From the NCBI GenBank assembly GCA_030427885.1, contig JAUICM010000006.1, positions 1-64,000 of the forward strand: a DNA stretch of 64,000 nucleotides, written 5' to 3'. Source of the DNA: Rhodothermia bacterium. Its GTDB lineage: Bacteria; Bacteroidota; Rhodothermia; Balneolales; Balneolaceae. Below the pieces are notes generated by a model that saw only the letters and a program-made list of their open reading frames with translations, searched no databases and was not told the DNA's origin. Shown here piece by piece: positions 42,702 to 52,076 of this stretch. The translations under genes were made by a program, and so were the position numbers. The first letter of the stretch is position 1. Each line of letters opens with the position of its first letter.

Positions 42702-44546
42702 ATGCTATATCCTCAACAAAACAACTTTAGGACCTTGTTCGACCTTGGAGGTTACTGGAACATCAAGGCCGATCCTAATGGAAACGGAACACAGGAGAAA
42801 TGGTTCTCCACAAAACTGGAGGGCGATGTACACACGATCGCGATCCCGGGTTCCTGGAATGAGCAACTTGAAGAACAGGGATTTAAAAATTACATAGGTA
42901 AAGCCTGGCACGAAACCACATTCAAAATTCCGGGGGCCGTTCAGAAATCGAATAAGATATGGCTCCGGGTAGGAGCAGCTGATCATAAAGCCACTGTTTG
43001 GCTGAACGGTATTTTTATCGGAGAACATGAAGGGGGATATATGCCCTTTGAGCTGGATCTGACTAATGCACTTAATCCTGCCGGAGAGGAGAATCATCTG
43101 TCCATCTGTGTGGACAGCGCATTAAGTATGCATACCATTCCTCAGGATGTAGACCCGGAATCGGACATGTACAATACGCCGGCGTATGAAAGACGTCATT
43201 TATTTCCTGCAACAAGATTTGATTTTTTCCCTTATGGAGGATTAACCCGGTCGGTGCAACTGGCTGCTATTCCATCTGAGCGTATTTCTGATATAACGGT
43301 TCATTCTGCTTTGAACGGATCTGTAAAAGTTGAAACCGTTTGTGAGGGTGGAGACTCTGTCAAAGTTCAGATTCTGGACGCAGAGGGAAATGAGATCGCC
43401 AGGGATTCGGGTAAAGATAATGTTGATCTGAAGCTTGAGGATGTTCATCCATGGTGTCCGGCTTCTCCATACCTGTATTCTGCAAGAGTTTCGCTGATAT
43501 CAAATGGGGAAGTTGTTGATCAGTTTGATCAGGAATTTGGTATCCGGGAAGTGAGGGTTGATGGCGGAAAGATCTATCTGAACAATGAAGAATTGTTTAT
43601 GAGTGGATTCGGGAAGCACGAAGAATTTCCGATCGTTGGCCGAGGGCAATTTCGTCCGGCTTATGTTCGCGATCATGAACTAATGCGATGGATCGGCGCC
43701 AATTCTTACAGAACCAGTCATTATCCCTATGATGAGGAGATGATGCGGTTGGCTGATAAAATGGGATTTCTGATCATTGATGAAGTTCCGGCTGTAAGTC
43801 TGGGTTTCTGGTCAGATAAGTTTGACGATCTGGCACCCTTATTCGAAAACCATAAGAAAGCGATCGAGGAATTGGTAGTTCGTGATAAAAATCACCCAAG
43901 CGTGATCTCATGGTCTATTACCAACGAGCCAAATCTGTGGGCTGAAGAGCAATATCAGAACGAAGCCAGCTCGAGATACTTCAAAGAACTTTATGAGTTT
44001 ACCAAAGGACTGGATAGTACCAGACCAGTGATGTCGATCTCAATGGCGATGTACAAAGAAGATGATTGTCTGATCGAACATTGTGATATCATTGGTATAA
44101 ACCGCTACTATGGATGGTATACCAAGCCAACCGATTTGGAACAAGCAGGCAAGGACCTGGCACGAGAACTGGATGCCACATTCGCAAAATATGGCAAGCC
44201 GATCATGATCACCGAATTTGGAGCGGATACTGTGGAAGGTCTTCACTCCACAACAGCTCAGATGTTTACGGAAGAATTTCAAATAGCTTTTACGTTCAAA
44301 TATCTGGAAGTAATGGAAGCCCGTGATTTTGTGGTAGGAGCTCATGTCTGGAATTTTGCTGACTTCCTGACTCCACAGCATTTCAGAAGAGTGGTTTTGA
44401 ATAAGAAAGGGGTGTTTACCAGAGACCGGTATCCAAAAGGAGTAGCCTTCAAACTCAGGGATCATTGGAACTCATTAGGTAAGATCAATGGTTCACACCG
44501 CCCAAAACCACCAAAACCAGGATTTCTGGTTTCAGATATCAAATAA
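42702..44546 (+). CDS. Beta-glucuronidase (GH2)
   Basis: 614 residues, no signal peptide, so cytoplasmic. Three-domain GH2: jelly-roll (about 10-185), Ig-like (about 190-280) and TIM barrel (about 285-600). The acid/base Glu is in SWSITNEPN (about 409) and the nucleophile in MITEFGAD (about 505). The glucuronidase-specific NxK motif is present in NKKGVFTRDR (about 566), which reads the carboxylate of glucuronic acid, and NRYYGWY is also as in UidA. Length and residue spacing closely match E. coli UidA. It releases beta-linked glucuronate from imported oligosaccharides. Confidence 0.9.
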   Translation: MLYPQQNNFRTLFDLGGYWNIKADPNGNGTQEKWFSTKLEGDVHTIAIPGSWNEQLEEQGFKNYIGKAWHETTFKIPGAVQKSNKIWLRVGAADHKATVWLNGIFIGEHEGGYMPFELDLTNALNPAGEENHLSICVDSALSMHTIPQDVDPESDMYNTPAYERRHLFPATRFDFFPYGGLTRSVQLAAIPSERISDITVHSALNGSVKVETVCEGGDSVKVQILDAEGNEIARDSGKDNVDLKLEDVHPWCPASPYLYSARVSLISNGEVVDQFDQEFGIREVRVDGGKIYLNNEELFMSGFGKHEEFPIVGRGQFRPAYVRDHELMRWIGANSYRTSHYPYDEEMMRLADKMGFLIIDEVPAVSLGFWSDKFDDLAPLFENHKKAIEELVVRDKNHPSVISWSITNEPNLWAEEQYQNEASSRYFKELYEFTKGLDSTRPVMSISMAMYKEDDCLIEHCDIIGINRYYGWYTKPTDLEQAGKDLARELDATFAKYGKPIMITEFGADTVEGLHSTTAQMFTEEFQIAFTFKYLEVMEARDFVVGAHVWNFADFLTPQHFRRVVLNKKGVFTRDRYPKGVAFKLRDHWNSLGKINGSHRPKPPKPGFLVSDIK

Positions 44547-44564
44547 GATTTTAAAAGAAAAATA

Positions 44565-45362
44565 ATGAGTTCAGATCGCTTAAAGATATGGCATGTTGGG
44601 AACTGGTGTATTCACATTGGCCAAACCTATGTGGAATCTCCCTTTGAAGCACCAAGTAAAGATGTGGAAGTACTTAACTATGCCAAACCCCTTATCGATG
44701 CACTGCGAAAGATCCCGACATCAGAGGTTATAACACAACCTTCCTGGGAAATGTACAGAATGTCGCCAAAGGAATTTGATGAGAGACTTGAGTGGGCAGA
44801 TGTGATCATTTTCGCTGACGTGGAAACGAAATGTCTGATGCTTCACCCTGATTTCTTCAACCGCGCCAAATGGGAAGAAGGCTATGTTACTTTTCCGGAT
44901 CGATTTGATCTGCTTCGCGAATGGGTGGAAAAAGGAGGTCATTTCCATATGAACGGAGGATGGCTGAGCTTTTCCGGAGAACTTGGAAAAGGGGGATGGG
45001 GACGTTCCCGTTTCAAGCATGTATTGCCGGTAGATTGCCTTCAGCATGATGATCTGATCGAGTCAACTTCGAGCTATGTAGTGCGCTGCAATGATCCTGA
45101 GCACAAATCAGTGAAAGGAGTTGACTGGGATACAGTTCCACCGATCCTTGGATTTAATGAAACGAAGATCAAACCGGGAGCTAAGGCCATTGTTGAGATC
45201 GAGAATATGGGAGAATGGCATCCTTTGTTAGCAGAACACAATTTTGGAAAAGGTCGTGTTACTTGCTGGATGACAGGAGCTAGTCCGCATTGGGGCATCA
45301 ATTTCATGAAATGGGAACAGTACCAGCAGTTCTGGACACAACTCTTTAGCCCCGAAGCATGA
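44565..45362 (+). CDS. GATase1-like (DUF1355-type) protein
   Basis: 265 residues, cytoplasmic. The centre, GGHFHMNGGWLSFSGELGKG followed by VLPVDCLQHDD, matches the putative glutamine amidotransferase family once called DUF1355. The position of the nucleophile Cys in true amidotransferases holds Asn/Gly (HMNGGWL), so glutaminase activity is doubtful. The C-terminal EHNFGKGRVTCWMTGASPHWG is also family-typical. Members occur in sugar catabolic operons, but their role is not established. The last four bases overlap the start of the next gene. Confidence 0.7.
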   Translation: MSSDRLKIWHVGNWCIHIGQTYVESPFEAPSKDVEVLNYAKPLIDALRKIPTSEVITQPSWEMYRMSPKEFDERLEWADVIIFADVETKCLMLHPDFFNRAKWEEGYVTFPDRFDLLREWVEKGGHFHMNGGWLSFSGELGKGGWGRSRFKHVLPVDCLQHDDLIESTSSYVVRCNDPEHKSVKGVDWDTVPPILGFNETKIKPGAKAIVEIENMGEWHPLLAEHNFGKGRVTCWMTGASPHWGINFMKWEQYQQFWTQLFSPEA

Positions 45363-46852
45363 ATTTTCACCTGATCGACTGGATCATACTGGTAGTATAT
45401 CTGGCCTCAACAGTATATGTGGGGCTGTGGGTTAAGAAGTATGTTCATAACCTTACCGGATATATTGTTGCAGGAAGAAAGATCAAAGTATCGCTGGGTA
45501 TTGCCACATTTACTGCAACAGAATTGGGTACGGTTACTTTTGTGTACTTCGGCGAGTTGGGTTATGTGACGGGATTCGCCTGTTTTATTATCGGGATACT
45601 GGCGTTCATTGCCTACACAACCGTAGGCAAAACCGGCTTTATCATCGAAAAGCTAAGACAGTATGGTATGATGACAATACCTCAGTTTTATGAGCTCAGG
45701 TTCACTAAAAAAGTAAGGGTTTTAGGCGGATTGATCCTGTTTATAGGAGGGGTTCTGAATATGGGGATCTTCCTCAAATTCGATGGAATATTTCTTAGTG
45801 AGGTAATGGGCTTTGGCCCACAGGCGCTTGGCTTCATAATGACTCTGATGCTTATCGTGGTGATGTCTTATACCATTCTGGGAGGCATGTTCTCCGTGGT
45901 GATCACCGACTTTATTCAATACGTGGTGCTTTCTTTTGCGATGTTGCTGACAACAGTGATCGTTCTTTGGGAAGTGGACCTGACTACTATTTCTGATGCA
46001 GTAATGTCGGGTTATGGTCACGGAGGAGTTAACCCTTTAGAGAATTCACGGTTTGGCTGGAGTTTTATCGTGTGGATATTGGTCACAAACATTGCAGCGG
46101 CCGCATTATGGCAGCCGGGTACTTCAAAAGCACTATCCTCAAAAAGTCCTGAGGTAGCTAAAAAAGTGTTTTGGGTTACAGGGTTAACATTTGCAGGCCG
46201 GGCTATGATCCCGATGTTCTGGGGTGTGGCAGCATATGCATACTTCGGTCCGGGTGAAAGCACCACTGCTGCAATGCCCATGTTACTGGGAGAATTACTT
46301 CCGGTTGGATTGCTTGGATTATTGGTTGCTGGATTGTTGGCTGCATCAATGTCTACCTACAGCTCCTATGTGCTTGCCTGGAGTTCAGTGATCACTCTGG
46401 ACGTGATCAATGTGATAAAACCAGGTGGTTACAGTGAAGACAAACAGATCTTTATTTCCCGCTTCATCTCGGGACTGATCGGTTTGTTCCTGCTGGTATT
46501 CGGACTTTGGTATCAGATTCCTGAGACTGCTTTTCAGTATTTGTTTATTACGGGAACCATGTACACTGCAGGAGCTTTGGGAACGGTTACGGCTGGTTTG
46601 TATTGGAAGAAAGCGAATGCTGTTGGAGCTCATGCTGCATTGATCTTAGGAGCTATAGTACCAGCAGGTTTTCTGATCCTCGAAAAATTTGCAAATAGCT
46701 TACCAGACTGGCTAATGTTTGTAACGGATGTGAACCTGGCCGGATTTATGAGTTTTATAATGGCTGCACTGGGAATGATCGTTGGATCGTTAACAACCCA
46801 GAAAAGAGTCCCCGCTAAAGTAATCAACGAAACGGAGCTTAGTTATGAATGA
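45359..46852 (+). CDS. Sodium/solute symporter, SSS family (1)
   Basis: 497 residues with about thirteen membrane segments (first: LIDWIILVVYLASTVYVGLW). The sodium-site region is SSS-like: NIAAAALWQPGTSKALSSKS and LLVAGLLAASMSTYSSYVLAWSSV, where the Ser/Thr run in the eighth segment coordinates sodium. Substrate unknown; the locus suggests a uronic acid, amino sugar or disaccharide. It overlaps the upstream gene by four bases and the downstream small ORF by eight. Confidence 0.9.
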   Translation: MNFHLIDWIILVVYLASTVYVGLWVKKYVHNLTGYIVAGRKIKVSLGIATFTATELGTVTFVYFGELGYVTGFACFIIGILAFIAYTTVGKTGFIIEKLRQYGMMTIPQFYELRFTKKVRVLGGLILFIGGVLNMGIFLKFDGIFLSEVMGFGPQALGFIMTLMLIVVMSYTILGGMFSVVITDFIQYVVLSFAMLLTTVIVLWEVDLTTISDAVMSGYGHGGVNPLENSRFGWSFIVWILVTNIAAAALWQPGTSKALSSKSPEVAKKVFWVTGLTFAGRAMIPMFWGVAAYAYFGPGESTTAAMPMLLGELLPVGLLGLLVAGLLAASMSTYSSYVLAWSSVITLDVINVIKPGGYSEDKQIFISRFISGLIGLFLLVFGLWYQIPETAFQYLFITGTMYTAGALGTVTAGLYWKKANAVGAHAALILGAIVPAGFLILEKFANSLPDWLMFVTDVNLAGFMSFIMAALGMIVGSLTTQKRVPAKVINETELSYE

Positions 46853-46994
46853 TGGCGTAACGATCTGGATGATCCTGTTTGCAGTTTTTGCACTGATCTT
46901 TTTTGTGATCGCAGGTATTGTTTCCTGGAAAGGAGTAGCTGATATCAAAGAATTAATGGAAGACCCTGAACTGAATCAAAGCAATGATCAATAA
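46845..46994 (+). CDS. 49-residue single-span membrane protein, probable symporter partner
   Basis: ATG 46845 to TAA 46994. One strongly hydrophobic helix (WMILFAVFALIFFVIAGIV, residues 8-26) followed by a short amphipathic, acidic cytoplasmic-like tail (SWKGVADIKELMEDPELNQS). Its start overlaps the symporter stop by eight bases and its end overlaps the next gene by eleven, so it is coupled on both sides and almost certainly translated. Small accessory subunits beside SSS symporters are known in other bacteria. I do not recognise a named family. It is easily missed because of its size. Confidence 0.75.
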   Translation: MNDGVTIWMILFAVFALIFFVIAGIVSWKGVADIKELMEDPELNQSNDQ

Positions 46995-47889
46995 GAGAAT
47001 AACAGCGTGTTATTTGTATCCGATCACCAAGTACGGATATCCCCCGAAAGCAGAAAACACCATCAATTACATTGATGAGTTCAAAGAACTGGGGTTTAGT
47101 TCTATAGAATTGGAGGGAATCAGAGAAGAGCATCTGATGGGCGTATATGAGATTAAAGATCAGGTAGCGGCATACATCAGAGAGCAAAAGATGGAAGTTC
47201 CTTATTTCTGTGTGGTGCTACCGGGGCTTTCGTCACCGGATCAGGAAGTTCGAAATAATAACCTTGAACTGTTCCGGAAAGGATGTGAGATCGCTTTTGA
47301 TCTCGGTTCATCAGGAGTGCTTGATAATGCACCGCTGCCTCCATATGTATTTCCGGAAGATATTCCTGTTGTTCGGCATTATCATGAAGATGTGGTACTA
47401 GCAGCTAAGTTTCCTGATGGCCTTAACTGGAATTCCTATTGGAATGAAATGACGGAGACGTACCGGGAAGCATGTGACATCGCTTCAGAATTTGGCCTTA
47501 GTTACCAGATGCATCCTGCGCTGGGCGTGCTTTCATCCACAACAGATGCGTTCCTGCATTTTCACGATGCCGTTGGCAGAGATAATCTGCGCTTTAATTT
47601 TGATACCGCTAATCAGTATTTCCTTAAAGACAACCTGCAATTGTCACTACGAAGACTTGCTGAACATATCGACTATATACATATATCAGATAATGGTGGA
47701 AAACAGGTAGAACACCTGGCGATTGGAGATGGAATTATACGGTGGGATGATTTTTTTGAAACCATAGATAAGATCGGCTTCAAAGGACAATTTGGAATCG
47801 ATATAGGAGGATCAGAATCTACTGTATCTGATCTCGACCTTGCCTACAGGAATGCAGCACAATTTTTGACCGAAAAGATCAGTAAATGA
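46984..47889 (+). CDS. Sugar phosphate isomerase/epimerase-like TIM barrel
   Basis: 301 residues, AP-endonuclease-2/xylose isomerase-like barrel. Metal-site elements on successive strands are visible: SSIELEGI, SYQMHPALG, NFDTANQYF, YIHISDNG and FGIDIGGSES. Members interconvert keto sugars or epimerise sugar acids. It could process glucuronate or another monomer of the locus, but no substrate motif is decisive. It overlaps its neighbours on both sides. Confidence 0.8.
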   Translation: MINKRITACYLYPITKYGYPPKAENTINYIDEFKELGFSSIELEGIREEHLMGVYEIKDQVAAYIREQKMEVPYFCVVLPGLSSPDQEVRNNNLELFRKGCEIAFDLGSSGVLDNAPLPPYVFPEDIPVVRHYHEDVVLAAKFPDGLNWNSYWNEMTETYREACDIASEFGLSYQMHPALGVLSSTTDAFLHFHDAVGRDNLRFNFDTANQYFLKDNLQLSLRRLAEHIDYIHISDNGGKQVEHLAIGDGIIRWDDFFETIDKIGFKGQFGIDIGGSESTVSDLDLAYRNAAQFLTEKISK

Positions 47890-50459
47890 AGAAGATTATA
47901 CTATTACTATTCATCGCAACAGCGATATTCAGCTTGCAGAGCAGCGTTTCTGCGCAAGGCATTAAGGTTGTTCCAATGCCACAGGAGGTACGGTATGAAG
48001 GGGGAGAGTTTGACCTTAATGCAGACATCTCAATACAACTGTATCTGAATGATAAAGAGGAGGAAGCATTTCTGCTCGGGCAGATTAAAGATGAGTTAGA
48101 TCAGAGTATTGGATCTCAAGATTATTCTTCAGTTGATGATTCCGCTCAGGATATCATTATAGGGATCAAAGGTGGTTCAAGGACATTTAACCGGCTTATT
48201 AGAGAATATGATCTGGAACCCGGAAAGGAACTGGGTGATGAAGGGTACAGACTGCTTGTTAATAAAAAAATGATACTTATTTCAGCCAATGAAACTGAAG
48301 GAGCATTTTATGGAGTTCAGACCTTAAAACAATTGATAAGAACTCAAAGGATCGAAGGTTCAATTCCAGGTCTTAAGTTAAAAGACTGGCCCGATCTTGA
48401 GATCCGTGGAATGATGGATGATATCAGCCGGGGTCCGGTTCCGACAAATGCGTATTTCAAGCAGCAAATAGAGCGCATGGCAGAGCTTAAGATCAATATG
48501 CTTACCTATTACACCCAGGATGTGGTTAAGACAGAGAAGCATCCCGCGTTTGCTCCTCCAGGTGGCGCACTTGATATTGAGGAATGGGCTGAACTGGCCG
48601 ATTACGCCAGAAAATATCATATCGATCTGGTTGGTAATTTTCAGTCGTTCGGACACTTCGACCAGATCCTGAAACATCCTGAGTATGCACATCTCGGTGA
48701 AAACGGAACACTGCTTTCACCCGCATTTGAGGAGAGTTATGAGCTGCTTGAGGACATTTACAAAGAAATGATCCCGGCCTTTCATTCCGATTATTTTCAT
48801 ATCAATTCAGATGAAACCTTTGATCTTGGCTCAGGTGCCTCAAAAGCAATGGTTGACAGTCTTGGACTATACGTGGTGTACGCCAACCACATCAAGCGCA
48901 TTCATAAGATCATTACAGGAATGGGCAAGAAAGTGATGATGTGGGGGGATATTGCGCTGGAACATCCCGAAATGCTGGAGTTACTTCCCAAAGATATAAT
49001 CCTCATTACCTGGGGCTATGATATCATGGAAGATTATGCACCTCGCATCGAACCATTTAAAGAAGCTGGTTTCAAACAGTTGGTATCTACAGGGATACTT
49101 AATTCTTACAGTACTATTCCTGATTTCAATGTTGCCAGAGGTAATATTGGAGGTTTCATGGCAGAAACAAAGAAACAGGGAGTGTGGGGTATGCTAAATA
49201 CGGTATGGGATGACGGGGGCTTTGCGTTGTTCTCAAAGGATTGGTACGGGGTGGCTTATGCAGCAGATCAAAGTTGGAACAGTACTTTTCCCAACGACGA
49301 ATCCTATGACGATCGTTTTAACGCCGCAGTTTATGGGAGTACGAATAACGGACTATCAGAAGCACTTCATACAATCAATGATCTGGCCAAATTGAAGTCT
49401 ACAGAAAAAATGAATGAGGATGTTCTTTGGGATCAGGTTATCCCGGATAAAGGATCGGAGACTTTGATGAATATAAAGGATTGGCCAAAGGTGATGGAAA
49501 TTGCTGATAAAGCAGAGCAAAGCCTGCAACAATATGATCCGCTGATCTATGGAGAGGATGTACAATTTGTTCAGCATACCATTGATCTGTACAAATATCT
49601 GGCGATGAGCCGTACGGCTTTAGTTGAAGCATCATCAAGCTACAAAGAAGCCGTGGCAATGGATCCTGTAAAATACAATTCCAGAAGAGATAAACTGGTA
49701 GCGGCATTCACAAAAGTTGCGAAGGTAACGGAAGCATTGACCGATCTAAAATTCACTAATCAATATCTGTGGACGATGGAAAACAGGGTGTATGCATTAG
49801 ACCGGGTTATTTCAAAATACGATGATCAACTTTCCGCACTCACAGAGGTGAAGGATTCCTTACTCTCAGAAATGTATGCGTTGGATAGAGGGGAAAAACT
49901 GGCCCCGGCATCTGAATTACGCCTTGATATCAATGAATCAGAAGGCTGGTATTTCCAGGGGTGGCTGATGATAGAACCCATCCCATATCCCGCAGGAGCA
50001 GCCGATGCAGGAATTGATCACCTCGAAGACATGGGAGGTATTGGAACAACCTTCCCGAATGTAACTGAGGAGTTTTATTACGATGGCGTTAAGTACAGAT
50101 GGAAAAGAGTAAACACCCCATATTTTGCAAAAGTTGACCTGGGTGAGCTTCATGGCGAAAGTGAGAATGTAGCCATGTATGCATTTGCTCATATCGATAT
50201 ACCTGAAGACAGAACTGTAAGGGCAACAATTGGAAGCAGTGACGGAGCAGAAGTTTTTGTGAATGGGAAATCAGTATTCAAAAACTACACAGAAAGAGAG
50301 TTTGAGCCTGATCAGGATGAATTATTTCTACCCCTGCACAAAGGAAGAAATCATTTGATGATACGCATCACGAATCACACAGGCGACTGGGCTTTCAGTT
50401 TCAGAGTTCCTGATTCAGAAATGAGGAGCTATAAAAACAGATATAAGATCATCGAATAA
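47886..50459 (+). CDS. Beta-N-acetylhexosaminidase-like (GH20), exported
   Basis: 857 residues with signal peptide (to VSAQ, about residue 23). GH20b-like N-domain (about 25-160; VVPMPQEVRYEGG, GYRLLV, GAFYGVQTLKQLI), catalytic barrel (about 165-480; LEIRGMMDDISRGPVP, HINSDETFD with the Asp-Glu pair at about 309-310, VMMWGDIALEHPE, WDDGGF), a helical segment, and a C-terminal beta domain (about 680-857) that may bind glycan. The usual DE pair is kept, but HINSDET differs from the common HIGGDE. It trims terminal N-acetylhexosamine in the periplasm. Good support for an amino sugar in the substrate. Confidence 0.85.
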   Translation: MKKIILLLFIATAIFSLQSSVSAQGIKVVPMPQEVRYEGGEFDLNADISIQLYLNDKEEEAFLLGQIKDELDQSIGSQDYSSVDDSAQDIIIGIKGGSRTFNRLIREYDLEPGKELGDEGYRLLVNKKMILISANETEGAFYGVQTLKQLIRTQRIEGSIPGLKLKDWPDLEIRGMMDDISRGPVPTNAYFKQQIERMAELKINMLTYYTQDVVKTEKHPAFAPPGGALDIEEWAELADYARKYHIDLVGNFQSFGHFDQILKHPEYAHLGENGTLLSPAFEESYELLEDIYKEMIPAFHSDYFHINSDETFDLGSGASKAMVDSLGLYVVYANHIKRIHKIITGMGKKVMMWGDIALEHPEMLELLPKDIILITWGYDIMEDYAPRIEPFKEAGFKQLVSTGILNSYSTIPDFNVARGNIGGFMAETKKQGVWGMLNTVWDDGGFALFSKDWYGVAYAADQSWNSTFPNDESYDDRFNAAVYGSTNNGLSEALHTINDLAKLKSTEKMNEDVLWDQVIPDKGSETLMNIKDWPKVMEIADKAEQSLQQYDPLIYGEDVQFVQHTIDLYKYLAMSRTALVEASSSYKEAVAMDPVKYNSRRDKLVAAFTKVAKVTEALTDLKFTNQYLWTMENRVYALDRVISKYDDQLSALTEVKDSLLSEMYALDRGEKLAPASELRLDINESEGWYFQGWLMIEPIPYPAGAADAGIDHLEDMGGIGTTFPNVTEEFYYDGVKYRWKRVNTPYFAKVDLGELHGESENVAMYAFAHIDIPEDRTVRATIGSSDGAEVFVNGKSVFKNYTEREFEPDQDELFLPLHKGRNHLMIRITNHTGDWAFSFRVPDSEMRSYKNRYKIIE

Positions 50460-50463
50460 TATA

Positions 50464-51225
50464 ATGACCGAAGAAATCCGAAAATTCAAAGCTTGTGAAC
50501 TGTCAGTTGAGGTATATCCTTCCAGATTAAAAATGGGGGAAGCCGCAGCTTCTCATGTTGCTGAACAGTTCAGAAAAGTAGTCTCTCAAAAAGGTGAGGT
50601 GAGGATTATTTTCGCAGCTGCAGTATCACAGCTCGAATTTATTGCTTCATTATTGAAATTCAATGACATCCCCTGGGAGAAGATCGTGGCTTTCCATATG
50701 GATGAATACCACACTCTACCGGCAGATGCACCTCAACGATTCGGAAACTTCCTGAAAAAACATCTGTTCAGTAAAAAGGAATTTGGCAAAGTGCATTACA
50801 TCGCCGATAACATGAATAGTTATGTATCACTTCTGGAAGAGGCTCCAATTGATATTGTAGCTTTGGGAATAGGCGAGAATGGTCACCTGGCTTTTAATGA
50901 TCCTCCTGTAGCTGATTTCAATGATCCAAAGACCATTAAGGAAGTTAAGCTCGATGAAGTTTGTCGCCAGCAGCAGGTGAATGATGGTGAATTCAGATCT
51001 ATTGATCTGGTGCCAGAAACGGCACTTACCATCACGATGCCGGCCATCATGAAAGCTGATTTTCTGTCAGTTGTGGTGCCGGGGCCCGCTAAAGCTGATG
51101 CTGTTAAGAAAACCATCTACGATGAGATATCAACCGAATGTCCATCAACCATTTTACGCATTCATCCGAATGCCAAACTATTTCTGGATGCAGAATCCTC
51201 ACAACTCGCAATGAATAAACAATAA
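50464..51225 (+). CDS. NagB-like sugar-phosphate deaminase/isomerase, divergent
   Basis: 253 residues of the NagB/RpiA/SugP isomerase family. FHMDEYHTL keeps the general-base Asp, and GIGENGHLAFNDPP keeps the His. Compared with E. coli NagB (NDGHIAFNEP) the Asp before Gly-His is Asn and the Glu is Asp. The usual phosphate-loop GVGTIL reads TMPAIM. It is thus a different subfamily from the second NagB in the window (58666-60582) and may act on another hexosamine phosphate or as an isomerase. It starts 4 bases after GH20. Confidence 0.8.
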   Translation: MTEEIRKFKACELSVEVYPSRLKMGEAAASHVAEQFRKVVSQKGEVRIIFAAAVSQLEFIASLLKFNDIPWEKIVAFHMDEYHTLPADAPQRFGNFLKKHLFSKKEFGKVHYIADNMNSYVSLLEEAPIDIVALGIGENGHLAFNDPPVADFNDPKTIKEVKLDEVCRQQQVNDGEFRSIDLVPETALTITMPAIMKADFLSVVVPGPAKADAVKKTIYDEISTECPSTILRIHPNAKLFLDAESSQLAMNKQ

Positions 51226-51229
51226 GAAT

Positions 51230-52057
51230 ATGAGTACAATTGAAGAACGCTTGCAAGAGCCGTACGAATTAACACAAGAGCAGATCGAATATTATCAGGA
51301 GAACGGATTCATTAAACTGAAGCAGGTCCTAGATGAGGAGACTTTGCAATATTTTAACGATGAGATCAGTAAGGTTGTTTTCGAGAAGAATCCATTGCTC
51401 AAAAAACCAATGGAGGAGAGAACTACTTTCGAGAAAGCTTTCATTCAGATCGGAAACCTGTTCAAAACAAATGCGATCATTCAAAAATTAGTGCTGAGCA
51501 AACGCCTTGGCAAAATCGCAGCAGATTTGATGAAAGTTGAGGGTGTTCGTTTATACCACGACCAGGCCTTGTATAAAGAGCCAACCGGGAAAACCAGTAA
51601 TATCACTCCCTGGCACGCCGATCAATATTATTGGCCATTGGATACAGATAATACAGTTACTGCCTGGATCCCACTTCAAAAGACTACTGAGAATATGGGG
51701 CCGCTGGCTTTCAGTACAGGAAGTCAAAAGTATGACTTCGGAAGAAATCTTGAGATCAGTGATGAGAGTGAGGAGCGCATTCAGCAGGCACTTGCTGATG
51801 CAAAGCTCGAATTAGTTGATTCCGGGTTCGATGCGGGTGAGATCAGTTTTCATGGCGGCTGGACCTTCCACCGTGCCGGTGCCAATACCTCTGATAAAGT
51901 CCGGGCGGTTATGACAATCATTTACATGGAGGACGGTACCAAAGTAAGTAACTTTACAAACTCCGCTCATCCAGTTGATCGTGATGCATTTCTCCCGGGA
52001 TTGGAGCCTGGTGATACTGCAATCACAGAAATGAATCCCCTTATCTATAAAAGGTAA
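51230..52057 (+). CDS. Phytanoyl-CoA dioxygenase (PhyH) family oxygenase
   Basis: 275 residues, Fe(II)/2-oxoglutarate double-stranded beta-helix fold. The facial triad is visible: His and Asp in PWHADQYYWPL and the second His in FHGGWTFHRAGANTSDKVR, with the Arg of the same segment placed to bind 2-oxoglutarate. PhyH enzymes hydroxylate many small molecules, including sugars. A member inside a sugar operon probably acts on a substituent (for example an O-methyl or N-acyl group) or a sugar acid. It starts 4 bases after the NagB-like gene. Confidence 0.85.
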   Translation: MSTIEERLQEPYELTQEQIEYYQENGFIKLKQVLDEETLQYFNDEISKVVFEKNPLLKKPMEERTTFEKAFIQIGNLFKTNAIIQKLVLSKRLGKIAADLMKVEGVRLYHDQALYKEPTGKTSNITPWHADQYYWPLDTDNTVTAWIPLQKTTENMGPLAFSTGSQKYDFGRNLEISDESEERIQQALADAKLELVDSGFDAGEISFHGGWTFHRAGANTSDKVRAVMTIIYMEDGTKVSNFTNSAHPVDRDAFLPGLEPGDTAITEMNPLIYKR

Positions 52058-52076
52058 TTCCTGACCAGATTATTCT

